Shown: positions 8,683-17,250 of the stretch, one piece after another
How positions within the stretch are numbered: the stretch's first letter is position 1
How the letters are laid out: each line of letters opens with the position of its first letter
Assembly (NCBI RefSeq): GCF_900188425.1
Contig: NZ_FZON01000003.1
Coordinates: forward strand, 62,001-126,000
DNA: 64,000 nt
Direction of reading: 5' to 3'
From: Antarctobacter heliothermus
GTDB taxonomy: Bacteria > Pseudomonadota > Alphaproteobacteria > Rhodobacterales > Rhodobacteraceae
Program-made: the position numbers and the translations under genes
Notes under the pieces: generated by a model
Told to the model about the DNA's origin: nothing
Database searches by the model: none
The model's input: only the letters and a program-made list of their open reading frames with translations

Positions 8683-9690
8683 TCAGCCCGCCATCCCCAA
8701 TTCCTGCCGCAACGTCGGCAGCGTATCGCCCGGCTCAGCACGTGCCTCCCACACCGCGCGGGCAATGGCGCGGCTCAGGCACAGGCTGGCCGCGTGGCCG
8801 ATCATCGCCACCTGAGCCATCGGATCGTCCAGCGCCTTGGCCCCCGTCGCGGCGGCAAAGACCAGATCGCCGTCCATCGGGCTGTGCGCCGGCAGGATCG
8901 CCCGCGCCATGCCGTCATGCGCCGCCACCGCCACCCGGTGACACTGCGCCTTGTCCAGTGCCGCATCCGTTGCCACCACCGCAATAGTGGTATTGCCCTG
9001 CTCCGCCATCGCCGCCACCTTGCGGCTGGGGGGCAGGACCAGCCCCGGCGACGGGTCCACGCCCAAGCCGCCAAACTCACCATCCACCTCAAACGGCGCC
9101 GCCCAAAACTGCCGCCCCGACGGCGTTGTCACGCTGCCCATCGGATTGACCGCCACCAGCGCGCCCACGGTAATCCCGCTCTCCAACACCAGACTGGCAG
9201 AGCCAAGACCGCCCTTGTGCATCGCCGTCTGCGCCCCCGCGCCCGCGCCAAACGTGCCCAGGTAAAACTCCGTTCCAGCCGCGGCCAGGGCCTGCCGCCC
9301 CAAGGCTGGATAGGGGTTGTCGCCCCACTCCTTGTCGCCGCCGTTCAGCAGATCGAACAGGATCGCCGCCGGAACAATCGGCACCCGCGCCGAAAACACG
9401 GGGAACCCCGCGCCCTGTGCATGCAACGCATCCATCACCCCCTGTGCTGCGGCCAACCCGAAGGCACTGCCGCCTGACAACACCAGCGCATGTACCGCCT
9501 GCACCGATTTGTCCGGGGCCAGCAAATCCGTCTCTCGCGTGCCGGGCGCGCCGCCCATCACCGACACCGACGTGGCAAAGGGCGCATCCGCCGTCACCAC
9601 TGTACAGCCGCTCTTGATCCGCGCATCCTGCGCGTTGCCCACGCGCAGACCGGCAACATCGGTGATCAGGTTCTTGGGTCCGGGACGCAT
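8683..9690 (-). CDS. P1-family peptidase (DmpA/L-aminopeptidase-like)
   Basis: A 335-residue Ntn-type hydrolase of the DmpA family, which autocleave and then act as aminopeptidases or amidases. The first strand (MRPGPKNLITDVAGLRVG), the LSGGSAFGL segment (71-79), and the autocleavage region QGNTTIAVVATD with Asn233-Thr234-Thr235 as candidate nucleophile region are all present. It is convergent with the SseB-like gene. A degenerate copy of its first 53 codons plus upstream DNA lies at 12249-12450 in the same orientation. No signal peptide is visible, so it is probably cytosolic. Confidence 0.88.
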   Translation of the reverse strand: MRPGPKNLITDVAGLRVGNAQDARIKSGCTVVTADAPFATSVSVMGGAPGTRETDLLAPDKSVQAVHALVLSGGSAFGLAAAQGVMDALHAQGAGFPVFSARVPIVPAAILFDLLNGGDKEWGDNPYPALGRQALAAAGTEFYLGTFGAGAGAQTAMHKGGLGSASLVLESGITVGALVAVNPMGSVTTPSGRQFWAAPFEVDGEFGGLGVDPSPGLVLPPSRKVAAMAEQGNTTIAVVATDAALDKAQCHRVAVAAHDGMARAILPAHSPMDGDLVFAAATGAKALDDPMAQVAMIGHAASLCLSRAIARAVWEARAEPGDTLPTLRQELGMAG

Positions 9691-9766
9691 CGGGGCCTCA
9701 TGTGCAACTCATGCCGCAGCATCCCCGCGCACAGGCGCGGACGCAACCCCCGCGACAGCGCGGACC

Positions 9767-11071
9767 CTAGTCGCAGCCGTTGACCGCGAGGTCCTTGAGT
9801 TTGCCGCGAAACGCGCCGCCCAGCGGATGAAACGGACCTGTGCCGATGGTCACATCCTGATAGCGCAGGCCCTGCGCGCACAGATCCTTGGTTGTCCATG
9901 TGTGACAGGTGCTGCAGCGCTCATTTTGCCACAACGCATCGGGTAGGCCTTCGAACGGGGCAAACACCGGCGACTGCAACATCATCTCCTCCAGGCTCAT
10001 GCCAAAGTAGACGGACTTGCCCTCGCTGACAGGCCGGGCGCTTGTCGATTTGTTGCTTCCTGCCGTCACGGTGTCGGCGGGCTGCACAACCGGGGCAACG
10101 GGTTCGACCACAGACCGCGCCGTGAGATCCGTACCCGGCGTCGCATTGTCCTGCGACAACAGTTCGGACAACAGCACCCCCGCCGCAGGAACATGCACGC
10201 TTGTCGGGTTCTTGCGGATAAAGGCCACAACCTGCTGCGGATCTCTGGAGGCACGCACCTCGGCCCACACCTCATCGTCTGTCAGCGTCGCGGTCGCGGG
10301 GGCGGCAGGGGCCGCAATCAGAAAGTCGGCGGTCAGGCCGCTGACAAACCACGGGATTTGCTGCCCGTCCGACAGGGTTTCGACCTCTTGCCGGATCACC
10401 TCGAACATCTGCTCAAGCGGCAGGGCCGGATCGGCAAAGCGCGTGTTCAGGCTGGACGAAAACAGGCTGTCCCCACGCCCGCCCCGAAACGACACCGTGC
10501 CGGGCTCTGACGCGTAGGACAGGAACACCCCGGCGGGCGCCTCCATCTCGGCAAGGCCATCCACCGCCCCCGGCAAAAAGCCGTAGGGATGCGCGCGGCT
10601 GGCATCCAGAATGACAATACTGGTCGCGTTCCCCGTCGCCGTCATCTGCGCCATCACCGCCTCAACCGACAGCGCCAGCGGGCCGATCTCTGCTAGGTCG
10701 TTCACGTCGATGTCCGCTGGCAGCAGATAGTTCGCGCCCCCCTGCTGCACGCCGAAACCGGCAAAGTAGAACAGCCCCGCCGCATCGCTATCCGCCTGAC
10801 CCAGCCTCTGCCCAAAGGCATCCACCGCGCGGGTCACGGCCTCTCTGTTGGCGTCGGTCAGCACCTCGACGTCAAACCCGGCGGCGCGCAGGGTGTCGGC
10901 CAACGCCTCGGCATCGCGCGATGCGCTGGGCAGGGTCAGCAGGGTATCATAGCGGCTGTTGCCGATCACAAGGGCAAAGCGGTCCTCGGCAAACAGCGGC
11001 GCAGTCGACAGAATAGCCGCCGCAAAGGCGAGGATGGCTCGGGTCCACCATGCCGGTCGTGTCCAGCGCAT
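9767..11071 (-). CDS. Secreted caspase-family (C14) pseudoenzyme with a C-terminal CXXCH motif
   Basis: A 434-residue protein with a signal peptide (about 1-28, cleavage near APLFA-ED) and a caspase-hemoglobinase fold domain at about 30-250 (RFALVIGNSRY, LPSASRDAEALADTL, FYFAGFGVQ, SIVILDASR). The catalytic His of the usual GHG motif is Phe106 and the catalytic Cys of DACR is Ser158, so it should not be a protease. A linker leads to a C-terminal domain of about 80 residues with CSTCH at 386-390, a potential c-type heme or metal site, plus further cysteines. It lies three bases downstream of the YceI-OmpA gene, so the pair is one operon. Function unknown; a periplasmic scaffold or sensor role is an inference. 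Confidence 0.82.
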   Translation of the reverse strand: MRWTRPAWWTRAILAFAAAILSTAPLFAEDRFALVIGNSRYDTLLTLPSASRDAEALADTLRAAGFDVEVLTDANREAVTRAVDAFGQRLGQADSDAAGLFYFAGFGVQQGGANYLLPADIDVNDLAEIGPLALSVEAVMAQMTATGNATSIVILDASRAHPYGFLPGAVDGLAEMEAPAGVFLSYASEPGTVSFRGGRGDSLFSSSLNTRFADPALPLEQMFEVIRQEVETLSDGQQIPWFVSGLTADFLIAAPAAPATATLTDDEVWAEVRASRDPQQVVAFIRKNPTSVHVPAAGVLLSELLSQDNATPGTDLTARSVVEPVAPVVQPADTVTAGSNKSTSARPVSEGKSVYFGMSLEEMMLQSPVFAPFEGLPDALWQNERCSTCHTWTTKDLCAQGLRYQDVTIGTGPFHPLGGAFRGKLKDLAVNGCD

Positions 11072-11074
11072 GCC

Positions 11075-12160
11075 TTACCTTTCGACCACGGCGAATTCGA
11101 TCCGCCGGTTCTTGGCCTTGTTGCGCAGCGTATCATTCGGCGCGACGGGCGAGGCCTCTCCATAGCCGACACTTTGGATACGGCGGACGTCGATACCCGC
11201 CGTGGTCAGATAGTCGGTGACAGACTGGGCGCGCGCCTTGGACAGCGTCAGATTGGCGGCAGCGCCACCGTCTGCATCCGTATGGCCGCCGACCTCGATG
11301 GTCATGCCGGGGCAACGCGACACGATATCGACCACCTGTCCCAGCAGCGGCAGGCTGTCAGACTGCAAGCTGGCGCTGCCCGCGCCGAAATAGATGTTCC
11401 CGGTGCGCGACAGGATCTCGAACCGGCCCTTGCAGGCGTCATAATCCAGATTGCCCTCGCGTTCGACCGCGCTGTTGCGCAGGGTCACTTCCTTGCGGAT
11501 GACGCCGACATCGGGCAGCCCGGCGGTGCCATCCCGCGAAAACACGAAATCAAACGACACAAACGCCGACGGCAGGATCTCAAAGCCCGAGGCCTCCATC
11601 AGCTTTTCCAACCCGTCGCTCAGGCCGAATTCCTCGACCGATACGGAAATCGGCACACTGGTCGAGATCGCCACCGAATTTTCGCTCAGCAGCGTCACGA
11701 TGGCCTGCGTTTCCAACTGTCGGCGCACCCCGTGCAGGTCCAGCACAAATGGCACGTCGATCAGCTTGCGTCGCACCTTGGGCAGATCGCTCAGCATCGC
11801 CGGATCCAGTTGCGCCGTCACAGTGGCGGTCGGAAACTTGAAGCTTTCGAAGAACATGAACCGCATCCGCACGTTGCGCAGATCGACATTGGTGTCGACG
11901 GATTCCAGCGGGATTTCGATGGACACCTCACCCGTCGAGGTGATCTTGCCCCGCAGCGATGCAAAGCTGCCGGTCTCGACGATCTCGCGGTTCTTGACGG
12001 ATTGGAAATTCAGCACCGATTGGCCGGGCTGCATGGTCCACCCCGGATCGAACACATTGACCTGCGCGCGGGCCGGACCGGCCAGCATCACGGCTCCGAC
12101 GAGCGCGGCGAAGACAAGTGCCATCCACGAGGGTCCCAAAAGCGTAGCGGTTCTTCGCAT
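11075..12160 (-). CDS. YceI-like domain fused to an OmpA peptidoglycan-binding domain
   Basis: A 361-residue exported protein. The signal peptide covers about 1-32 (cleavage after GPARA). Residues 35-215 resemble a YceI-type lipocalin-like domain (WTMQPGQSVLNFQSVK, SIEIPLESVDTNVDLRN, MRFMFFESFKFPTATV). Residues about 245-361 form an OmpA domain (IYFGAGSASLQ, VGGHTDADG, NLTLSKARAQSVTDYL, GYGEASPVAPN, NRRIEF) that should bind peptidoglycan. The fusion suggests a cell-wall-anchored isoprenoid or lipid binder. ATG 12160 is taken as start; a GTG at 12169 is possible, and neither has a good ribosome site. The pseudo-caspase gene follows directly. Confidence 0.8.
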   Translation of the reverse strand: MRRTATLLGPSWMALVFAALVGAVMLAGPARAQVNVFDPGWTMQPGQSVLNFQSVKNREIVETGSFASLRGKITSTGEVSIEIPLESVDTNVDLRNVRMRFMFFESFKFPTATVTAQLDPAMLSDLPKVRRKLIDVPFVLDLHGVRRQLETQAIVTLLSENSVAISTSVPISVSVEEFGLSDGLEKLMEASGFEILPSAFVSFDFVFSRDGTAGLPDVGVIRKEVTLRNSAVEREGNLDYDACKGRFEILSRTGNIYFGAGSASLQSDSLPLLGQVVDIVSRCPGMTIEVGGHTDADGGAAANLTLSKARAQSVTDYLTTAGIDVRRIQSVGYGEASPVAPNDTLRNKAKNRRIEFAVVER

Positions 12161-12248
12161 TCTGTTCACAACCCGTTTTTCAAGTTACGCCTGTCAGAGT
12201 AGCACCCGACAGGAAACATGCGTAGTTATTGTCAGAGTGTAAACAGCA

Positions 12249-12407
12249 TTCGGTCGGGCCGGACGCACCGCCCATCACCACGACAAAGGCGGTTGTCGAC
12301 GCCTCCGCCGTCACCACCGAGCCGCCGCTCTTGTTCCGCGCATCCTGTGCATTGCCCACGAGGAGGCAGGGCACATCGGTGATCAGGTTCTGGGGCCCGG
12401 AACGCAT
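12249..12407 (-). pseudogene. Truncated duplicate of the 5' end of the P1 peptidase gene
   Basis: The 53 codons beginning at ATG 12407 align without gaps with the first 53 codons of the P1 peptidase at 9690 (35 identical residues by my count, including NLITDV, VGNAQDAR and VMGGA). The similarity continues for roughly 40 bases upstream of both start codons (shared CTCATGTGCA and CATCCCCGCGC blocks) and stops abruptly after codon 53. The open frame continues to 12180 with unrelated sequence. The copy lacks the catalytic region and is a remnant. Confidence 0.8.
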
Positions 12408-12706
12408 GGAGGGCCTCATGTGCAGCACAACCCGCACCATCCCCGCGCCTCGGCGCAGGCGCAAGCCCTCGGGTCCAGCGCCGCAGCGGCTTGGGGGAGA
12501 GAGTTGGCCTCTTTGTACTATAGCGTGGGGCGCGAATACGCGCCGACTCAGTGCGTTGCAAAGGGAAGGGAACGGCCCTGAGCTGACTTTGGCACAAAAA
12601 AACTGAACGACCGGTTCGGTGCCTAACCGAACATCTGCGTCGGCAGGAAAATTTTCTCGCGACGAGAGGTTCCGTTTCTCACGTTGTTTCATTTGGCTTG
12701 CCGGGC
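12408..12706. other. Intergenic region between the P1 peptidase remnant and cueR
   Basis: About 300 bases with no credible gene. The left end (to about 12450) is still similar to DNA upstream of the P1 peptidase at 9691-9730. The middle and right parts are unassigned; no promoter is needed for cueR here because it is transcribed from the other side. Confidence 0.4.
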
Positions 12707-13117
12707 CTATTCGCAGGTAGCCGGGTCTGATGTTTCCTGGGCCAAGTCCTCGAGGATTGGGCAGTCGGGGCGGTGGTCGCCGGCACACGCATGGACCAAC
12801 TTGTCCAGCGTGGCGCGCATGGATTGAAGCTGCGCGATCTTATCGTCGATCTGCCTCAGATGTTCCTCGGCGATATGCTTGACCTGCGCGCTTTCACGCG
12901 CCTCGTCCTCGTAAAGCGCGACCAGCGTCCGGCAGTCTTCGATTGTGAAGCCAAGTGCGCGGGCACGGCCCAGAAAGGCCAGTTTGTGCAGGTCACTTTC
13001 GCGAAAGCTGCGATAACCGTTCTCGCTGCGCTTGGGGCGGATCAGGCCGATATCCTCGTAGTAGCGGATGGTCTTGGCGGGTAGGCCCGAACGGCGGGCG
13101 ACGTCTCCGATGTTCAT
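12707..13117 (-). CDS. cueR: CueR, MerR-family copper(I)-responsive activator
   Basis: A 136-residue MerR-family activator. The N-terminal helix-turn-helix (MNIGDVARRSGLPAKTIRYY) and wing are followed by a dimerisation helix and a metal loop with Cys111 and Cys119 (CAGDHRPDC), the two-cysteine spacing typical of Cu(I)/Ag(I)/Au(I) sensors. The ATG at 13117 is the family start; the longer frame upstream is in the intergenic/copA end. It lies 10 bases after copA and is co-transcribed from the copA promoter, giving positive feedback. The predicted targets are the dyads at 15684-15714 and 15752-15782. Confidence 0.9.
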   Translation of the reverse strand: MNIGDVARRSGLPAKTIRYYEDIGLIRPKRSENGYRSFRESDLHKLAFLGRARALGFTIEDCRTLVALYEDEARESAQVKHIAEEHLRQIDDKIAQLQSMRATLDKLVHACAGDHRPDCPILEDLAQETSDPATCE

Positions 13118-13127
13118 CTTTGCCTCC

Positions 13128-15651
13128 CTATTCCGCAGGCGCGACCATGGCAGGGCGTGCGGCGGCAACGGTCGTGCCGCGCTCGTCCATCGCAGGGGAA
13201 ACACGGCGCAGGCGCAGCGCGTTGGTCAGCACAAAGACAGACGACAGCGCCATCGCCCCCGCCGCCAGCATGGGCGACAGCAGCACGCCAAAGGCCGGAT
13301 ACAGCACCCCGGCCGCGACAGGGATCAGCGCGGTGTTGTATCCGAAGGCCCAGAACAGGTTCTGACGAATGTTGCGCATCGTGCGGCGAGAGATTTCGAA
13401 CGCGTTGACCACACCGCGCAGGTCGCCCGACATCAACACGACATCGGCGGATTCGATGGCCACATCCGTACCGGTGCCGATGGCGATGCCGACATCCGCA
13501 TGGGCCAGCGCGGGTGCGTCGTTGATCCCGTCCCCGACAAAGGCGATGTGGCGGCCCTGACGCAACTCGTCCAGTGCGGCGACCTTGCCGTCGGGCAGCA
13601 CGCCCGCGATGACGTGGTCGATGCCGGTTTCACGGGCGATGGCAAGGGCCGTTTCGCGCTTGTCGCCGGTGATCATCGCGACCGTCAGGCCCTTTTCGTG
13701 CAATGCGGCAATGGCGGCGCGGCTGGCGGGTTTGACCGGGTCGGCCACGCCGATCACTGCGGCAAGCCGGCCGTCGATGGCGGCATAAAGTGCGGTGCGC
13801 CCGCGTGTCGCCAACTCTGCCTCGTGCGCGGCCAGCGCCGCGATGTCGATCCCTTCGCGGGTCATGAAGCGGTCGGCGCCCACCAGCACTGTCGCACCGT
13901 CCACCTTGGCGCGCACGCCATGCCCGGTGATCGAGGCAAATTCGCTGGCCTCAAGGCGCGGAGCCCCCTCGGCGCGCGCCGCGCGTACGATGGCCTCGGC
14001 AATGGGATGCTCGGACCGCTCTTCCACCGCCGCGATCTTTGACAGCACGTCGGCGCGGTCGACCCCGTCCGCCAGCACCAGATCTGTCAGTTCAGGGCGG
14101 CCCTCGGTCACGGTGCCGGTCTTGTCCAGAGCGAGCACCTGCACATCATCCAGTTGTTGCAGCGCGTCGCCCTTGCGGAACAGTACGCCCATCTCGGCCG
14201 CGCGCCCGGTGCCCACCATGATCGAGGTCGGCGTGGCCAGCCCCATAGCGCAGGGGCAGGCGATGATCAGCACCGAAACCCCGGCCACCAGCGCCAGCGT
14301 CACCGCCGGAGACGGGCCGACCACCAGCCAGACCAGCACCGTCAGCGCCGCGGCCGCCATCACGGCGGGCACGAACCACAGCGTTATGCGATCGACCAGC
14401 CCCTGGATCGGCAGCTTGGCGCCCTGCGCCTCTTCGACCATGCGGATGATCTGCGACAGCGTGGTGTCCGCGCCGACCCGCGTTGCGCGGACGTTCAGGC
14501 TTCCGGCGCCGTTGACCGTGCCGCAGGTGACGGTGCCGCCGGGGGATTTCTCGGCCGGAATGGGCTCGCCCGTCAGCATGCTTTCATCGACATGGCTGGA
14601 GCCCTCGACCACCTCGCCGTCGATGGCGATGCGTTCGCCGGGACGGACGATGATGATGTCCCCTTGCACGAGTTCCTCGATCGGAACCTCGACACTTTCG
14701 CCATCGCGAGCTATGCGTGCGGTCCGCACCTGCAGGCCCAGCAGGGTCTGGATGGCGGCCCCGGTGCGCCCTTTCGCGCGAGCCTCAAGGAAACGGCCCA
14801 GCAGGATCAGCACAACGATGACGGCGGCGGCCTCGAAATAGACGGCGCGCACGGCGTCGGGCAGTAGCGCAGGCAGGAAGGTCGCAACGACGGAATACAG
14901 ATACGCCGCGCCCGTACCGACGGCCACGAGGCTGTTCATGTCGGGCGCGCCTTTGAGCAGCGCGGGGATGCCCTTGGCATAGAACATCCGCCCCGGCCCG
15001 ACCAGCACCAGCGTGGTCAGGATGAATTGCAGGATCCAGCTGGTCTGCTGGCCGATGGCGGCGTTGATCCAGTGGTGGAAGGCCGGAAAGACATGCCCGC
15101 CCATTTCCACGATAAACACCGGAATGGTCAGAGCGGCGGCATAGGCCATGCGGCGTGACAGGTCGCGCGCCTCTTCGGCCTTGCGGGCGATGCGATCCTC
15201 GCCGCCTGCGGTCTCAGCCACCGTGGCTGGATAGCCGATGGCCTTGCTGGCCGCCATCAGGTCAGCGGGCGTCACGGCGCCTGTCGCATATGTCACCGTC
15301 GCAGTCTCGGCGGCGAGGTTGACGTTGACCTCCAGCACCCCCGGCACAGCCTCCAGCGCCTTGTCGACGCGGCCCACGCAAGAGGCGCAGGACATCGATT
15401 CAACATTCAAAGTCACGCGCGCCGTGCGCGCCGGGTAGCCCAGCTTGTCCAGGGTCGCCACCGCTTCGGTGATCCGGTCGGGGCTGTCCACGCTCAACCG
15501 TGCGGATTCGGACGCAAGGTTGACGGACACATCATGGACGCCTTCCAGCGCGCTCAGCCCACGGTCGACGCGCCCCACGCAGGACGCGCCCCACGCAGGA
15601 CGCGCAGGACAAGCCCTCGACGGACAGGGTGACAGGGGTTTGCTCGGGCAT
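13128..15651 (-). CDS. copA: Cu(I)-exporting P1B-type ATPase CopA, 5' end frameshifted
   Basis: Copper efflux ATPase with two N-terminal heavy-metal domains (the second has MSCASC), CPC in the membrane ([10 protein letters not shown]), the phosphorylation site DKTGTVTEG, the SEHPI motif, and [10 protein letters not shown]. The natural start is ATG 15651 (MPEQTPVTL) with GGAGG six bases upstream. A 16-bp unit, cgccccacgcaggacg, is tandemly duplicated at 15571-15602 inside the first CxxC motif and throws the reading frame out. The long frame from 15686 cannot be native because its ATG overlaps the -10 element. Translation could resume at an internal start such as the GTG/ATG before the second metal domain, giving a one-domain pump. 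The catalytic core is intact. Confidence 0.88.
15571..15602. repeat. Tandem 16-bp duplication inside copA
   Basis: Two exact adjacent copies of cgccccacgcaggacg (15571-15586 and 15587-15602). Removing one restores the frame [18 protein letters not shown] of the first metal-binding domain. The neighbouring CGCAGGAC at 15603 extends the partial repetition, which suggests replication slippage. Confidence 0.9.
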
Positions 15652-15683
15652 GACAGCCTCCGTGATTCTTCATGGCTGAGCCT

Positions 15684-15714
15684 CATATGGAGCTTCCAGT
15701 AACTGGAGGGTCAA
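15684..15714 (-). promoter_or_regulatory. CueR-type promoter of copA-cueR
   Basis: On the minus strand TTGACC (15714-15709) and CATATG (15689-15684) form -35/-10 elements separated by 19 bp, the overlong spacer typical of MerR-family targets. Between them lies the dyad CTCCAGTTACTGGAAG. Transcription should begin near 15677, about 25 bases upstream of the native copA start at 15651. Confidence 0.85.
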
Positions 15715-15751
15715 GGGTGCGGTGGAAATTTCTTCGGGTGACTCATTCCCC

Positions 15752-15782
15752 TTGACCTGCCCCCCACTGGAAGCCCCATCTG
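15752..15782 (+). promoter_or_regulatory. CueR-type promoter of copZ
   Basis: TTGACC at 15752-15757 and CATCTG at 15777-15782 with a 19-bp spacer holding CCTGCCCCCCACTGGAAG, which resembles the CueR box of E. coli copA. It is divergent from the copA promoter 37 bp away. The position rules out the ATG at 15784 as the copZ start. Confidence 0.75.
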
Positions 15783-15813
15783 CATGGCAATCGCAAACGA
15801 AAGAGGGTTCACC

Positions 15814-16014
15814 ATGGAATTCACCGTCCCTGACATGAGCTGCGGCCATTGCACCGCCGCCATCGAAAAATCCGTAAAGGCCGCCGATCCTGCGGCCTCG
15901 GTGGCCTGTGACCTGACCGACCGCCGGGTCAAGATCGACAGCACTTTGTCATCCGAGCAATTGGCCGCCGCGATCAAGGATGCGGGCTACGACTCGGCCC
16001 GCGTTGCCGCCTGA
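15814..16014 (+). CDS. copZ: CopZ-like copper chaperone (heavy-metal-associated domain)
   Basis: A 66-residue ferredoxin-fold copper chaperone with the metal motif MSCGHC near residues 8-13, followed by the usual helix TAAIEKSVKA and the C-terminal AAAIKDAGYDS. It would carry Cu(I) to CopA. ATG 15814 is preferred: AGAGGG lies 5-10 bases upstream and the protein begins as the family does, whereas the ATG at 15784 would fall at or before the predicted transcription start. It is transcribed away from copA under its own CueR-type promoter. Confidence 0.92.
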   Translation: MEFTVPDMSCGHCTAAIEKSVKAADPAASVACDLTDRRVKIDSTLSSEQLAAAIKDAGYDSARVAA

Positions 16015-16059
16015 CCCGCTTTCCCCGTGCCTGACACGACATGCGCGAGGACAATCCCT

Positions 16060-16599
16060 TCAATGCGGTGCCGCGCCCCGTGCGATAGCGAGATGATGGG
16101 CCGGATGGTGGTTTCCCGTGGCCATCAGACCGAAAAAGCCCAAACCTCGCACCTGCGCCTCCGCGCTGTCAGACGTCACGGTCCAAATGATCCGGTCCTC
16201 TTGAACGGCGACATCACTTTTCCAGCCGGTTTCCGCTGTCAGAACGGGCGTATGGGCCGGGACCATACGCCAAGCTGCCTTGGCACCGGGACTGTCGCGG
16301 AGGATCGTGATCTTTAGCCCTCCGGGGATGGGTTTCTCCACCGCGTCGACCGTCATGGCCAGCTGATCCATGTCCTGAAGGTGGCGGCGCAGAGCGCCGA
16401 TATCCACCTTTGACCAGTCCGTATCCGGATCGGCGGACAACAGCGAGACGATCTCGGCCAGCGCGGCAAAGGCGCCCTGTCCACCCTCGGTCGCAGTGCC
16501 CAGGTTCATCCCCATCACGTAATCGCCATGGGCATGGCCGTCCATCTGGGCACTGACGGCGGCTGGCAGCAAGGCGACGATAATGGCAAGGCGTTTCAT
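16060..16599 (-). CDS. Secreted protein of unknown function in the copper locus
   Basis: A 179-residue protein with a clear signal peptide (MKRLAIIVALLPAAVSAQ). The mature N-terminus (MDGHAHGDYVMGMN) and the C-terminal NHHPAHH are rich in His and Met, which suggests metal binding. I do not recognise a family. It is convergent with copZ and divergent from the Crp-like regulator gene; a GGAG lies just upstream of the start. A periplasmic copper-related role is inferred only from context and composition. Confidence 0.7.
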   Translation of the reverse strand: MKRLAIIVALLPAAVSAQMDGHAHGDYVMGMNLGTATEGGQGAFAALAEIVSLLSADPDTDWSKVDIGALRRHLQDMDQLAMTVDAVEKPIPGGLKITILRDSPGAKAAWRMVPAHTPVLTAETGWKSDVAVQEDRIIWTVTSDSAEAQVRGLGFFGLMATGNHHPAHHLAIARGAAPH

Positions 16600-16656
16600 G
16601 CGTGTGTCTCCGGTGGTTTGTTGCCAGAAGGCTAACGGGGCTGCGCCAGATGGATT

Positions 16657-17250
16657 ATGATTGCGATCATGACGGACGATCCATTCACACACATTCCCGA
16701 GAGCGGGCTTCGCCCTTTTGCCATCGCGGCTGGGCAGCTGTTGTTCCGACGCGACGACCCGCCGAGGGAGTTGTTTCGCGTGGATGCCGGGCGCGTCGCC
16801 CTGCAACGCGTCACCGAGGATGGGCAGCGCGTGACCATTGCGCAGGCCGGGCCCGGTGAAACGCTGGCCGAGGCCAGCCTGTTTGCCGACAATTATCACT
16901 GTGACGCAATCGCCCTGACTGACGTCGGCGGAGTCGCGGTGGACAAGGCCGTTATGCGGCGGCATCTGCGCAGCGACGCGGACTTTGCCGAGGCGCTGGT
17001 GCGCAGATTGGCCCTACATCTTCGCAACGAACGCCAGCGGGCCGAGATCATGTCGATCCGGTCGGCCCGCGAGCGGACCTTTGCCGCGCTGGCCTGTTTC
17101 GGTCAGTCGGGCACGATCACTGCCTTTGCCGCCAGCATCGGGCTTACACAAGAGGCCTGTTCGCGGGCGTTGGCGGGCTTGGTTTCCGAGGGCCGCGTCG
17201 TGCGGCTGGGGCGCGGGCGTTATGCCTGTCGCGGCGTCACGACACGCTGA
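16657..17250 (+). CDS. Crp/Fnr-family transcriptional regulator
   Basis: A 197-residue regulator with an N-terminal cyclic-nucleotide-binding-type beta-roll (about 20-110, QLLFRRDDPPRELFRVDAGRV) and a C-terminal winged helix (about 140-190, SIGLTQEACSRALAGLV). It lacks the cysteine cluster of FNR. The start could be ATG 16657 or ATG 16669 (MTDDPF); neither has a strong ribosome site. Its stop region overlaps the end of the convergent multicopper oxidase gene by 14 bases. The effector is unknown; control of neighbouring copper genes is an inference. Confidence 0.85.
   Translation: MIAIMTDDPFTHIPESGLRPFAIAAGQLLFRRDDPPRELFRVDAGRVALQRVTEDGQRVTIAQAGPGETLAEASLFADNYHCDAIALTDVGGVAVDKAVMRRHLRSDADFAEALVRRLALHLRNERQRAEIMSIRSARERTFAALACFGQSGTITAFAASIGLTQEACSRALAGLVSEGRVVRLGRGRYACRGVTTR

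Noticed and set aside
13128-15686. copA starting at ATG 15686
   Set aside because: That ATG overlaps the -10 element of the CueR promoter, and its N-terminus is an out-of-frame reading caused by the 16-bp duplication.
15784-15813. copZ starting at ATG 15784
   Set aside because: It lies at or before the predicted transcription start and lacks a ribosome site; ATG 15814 fits the family start.
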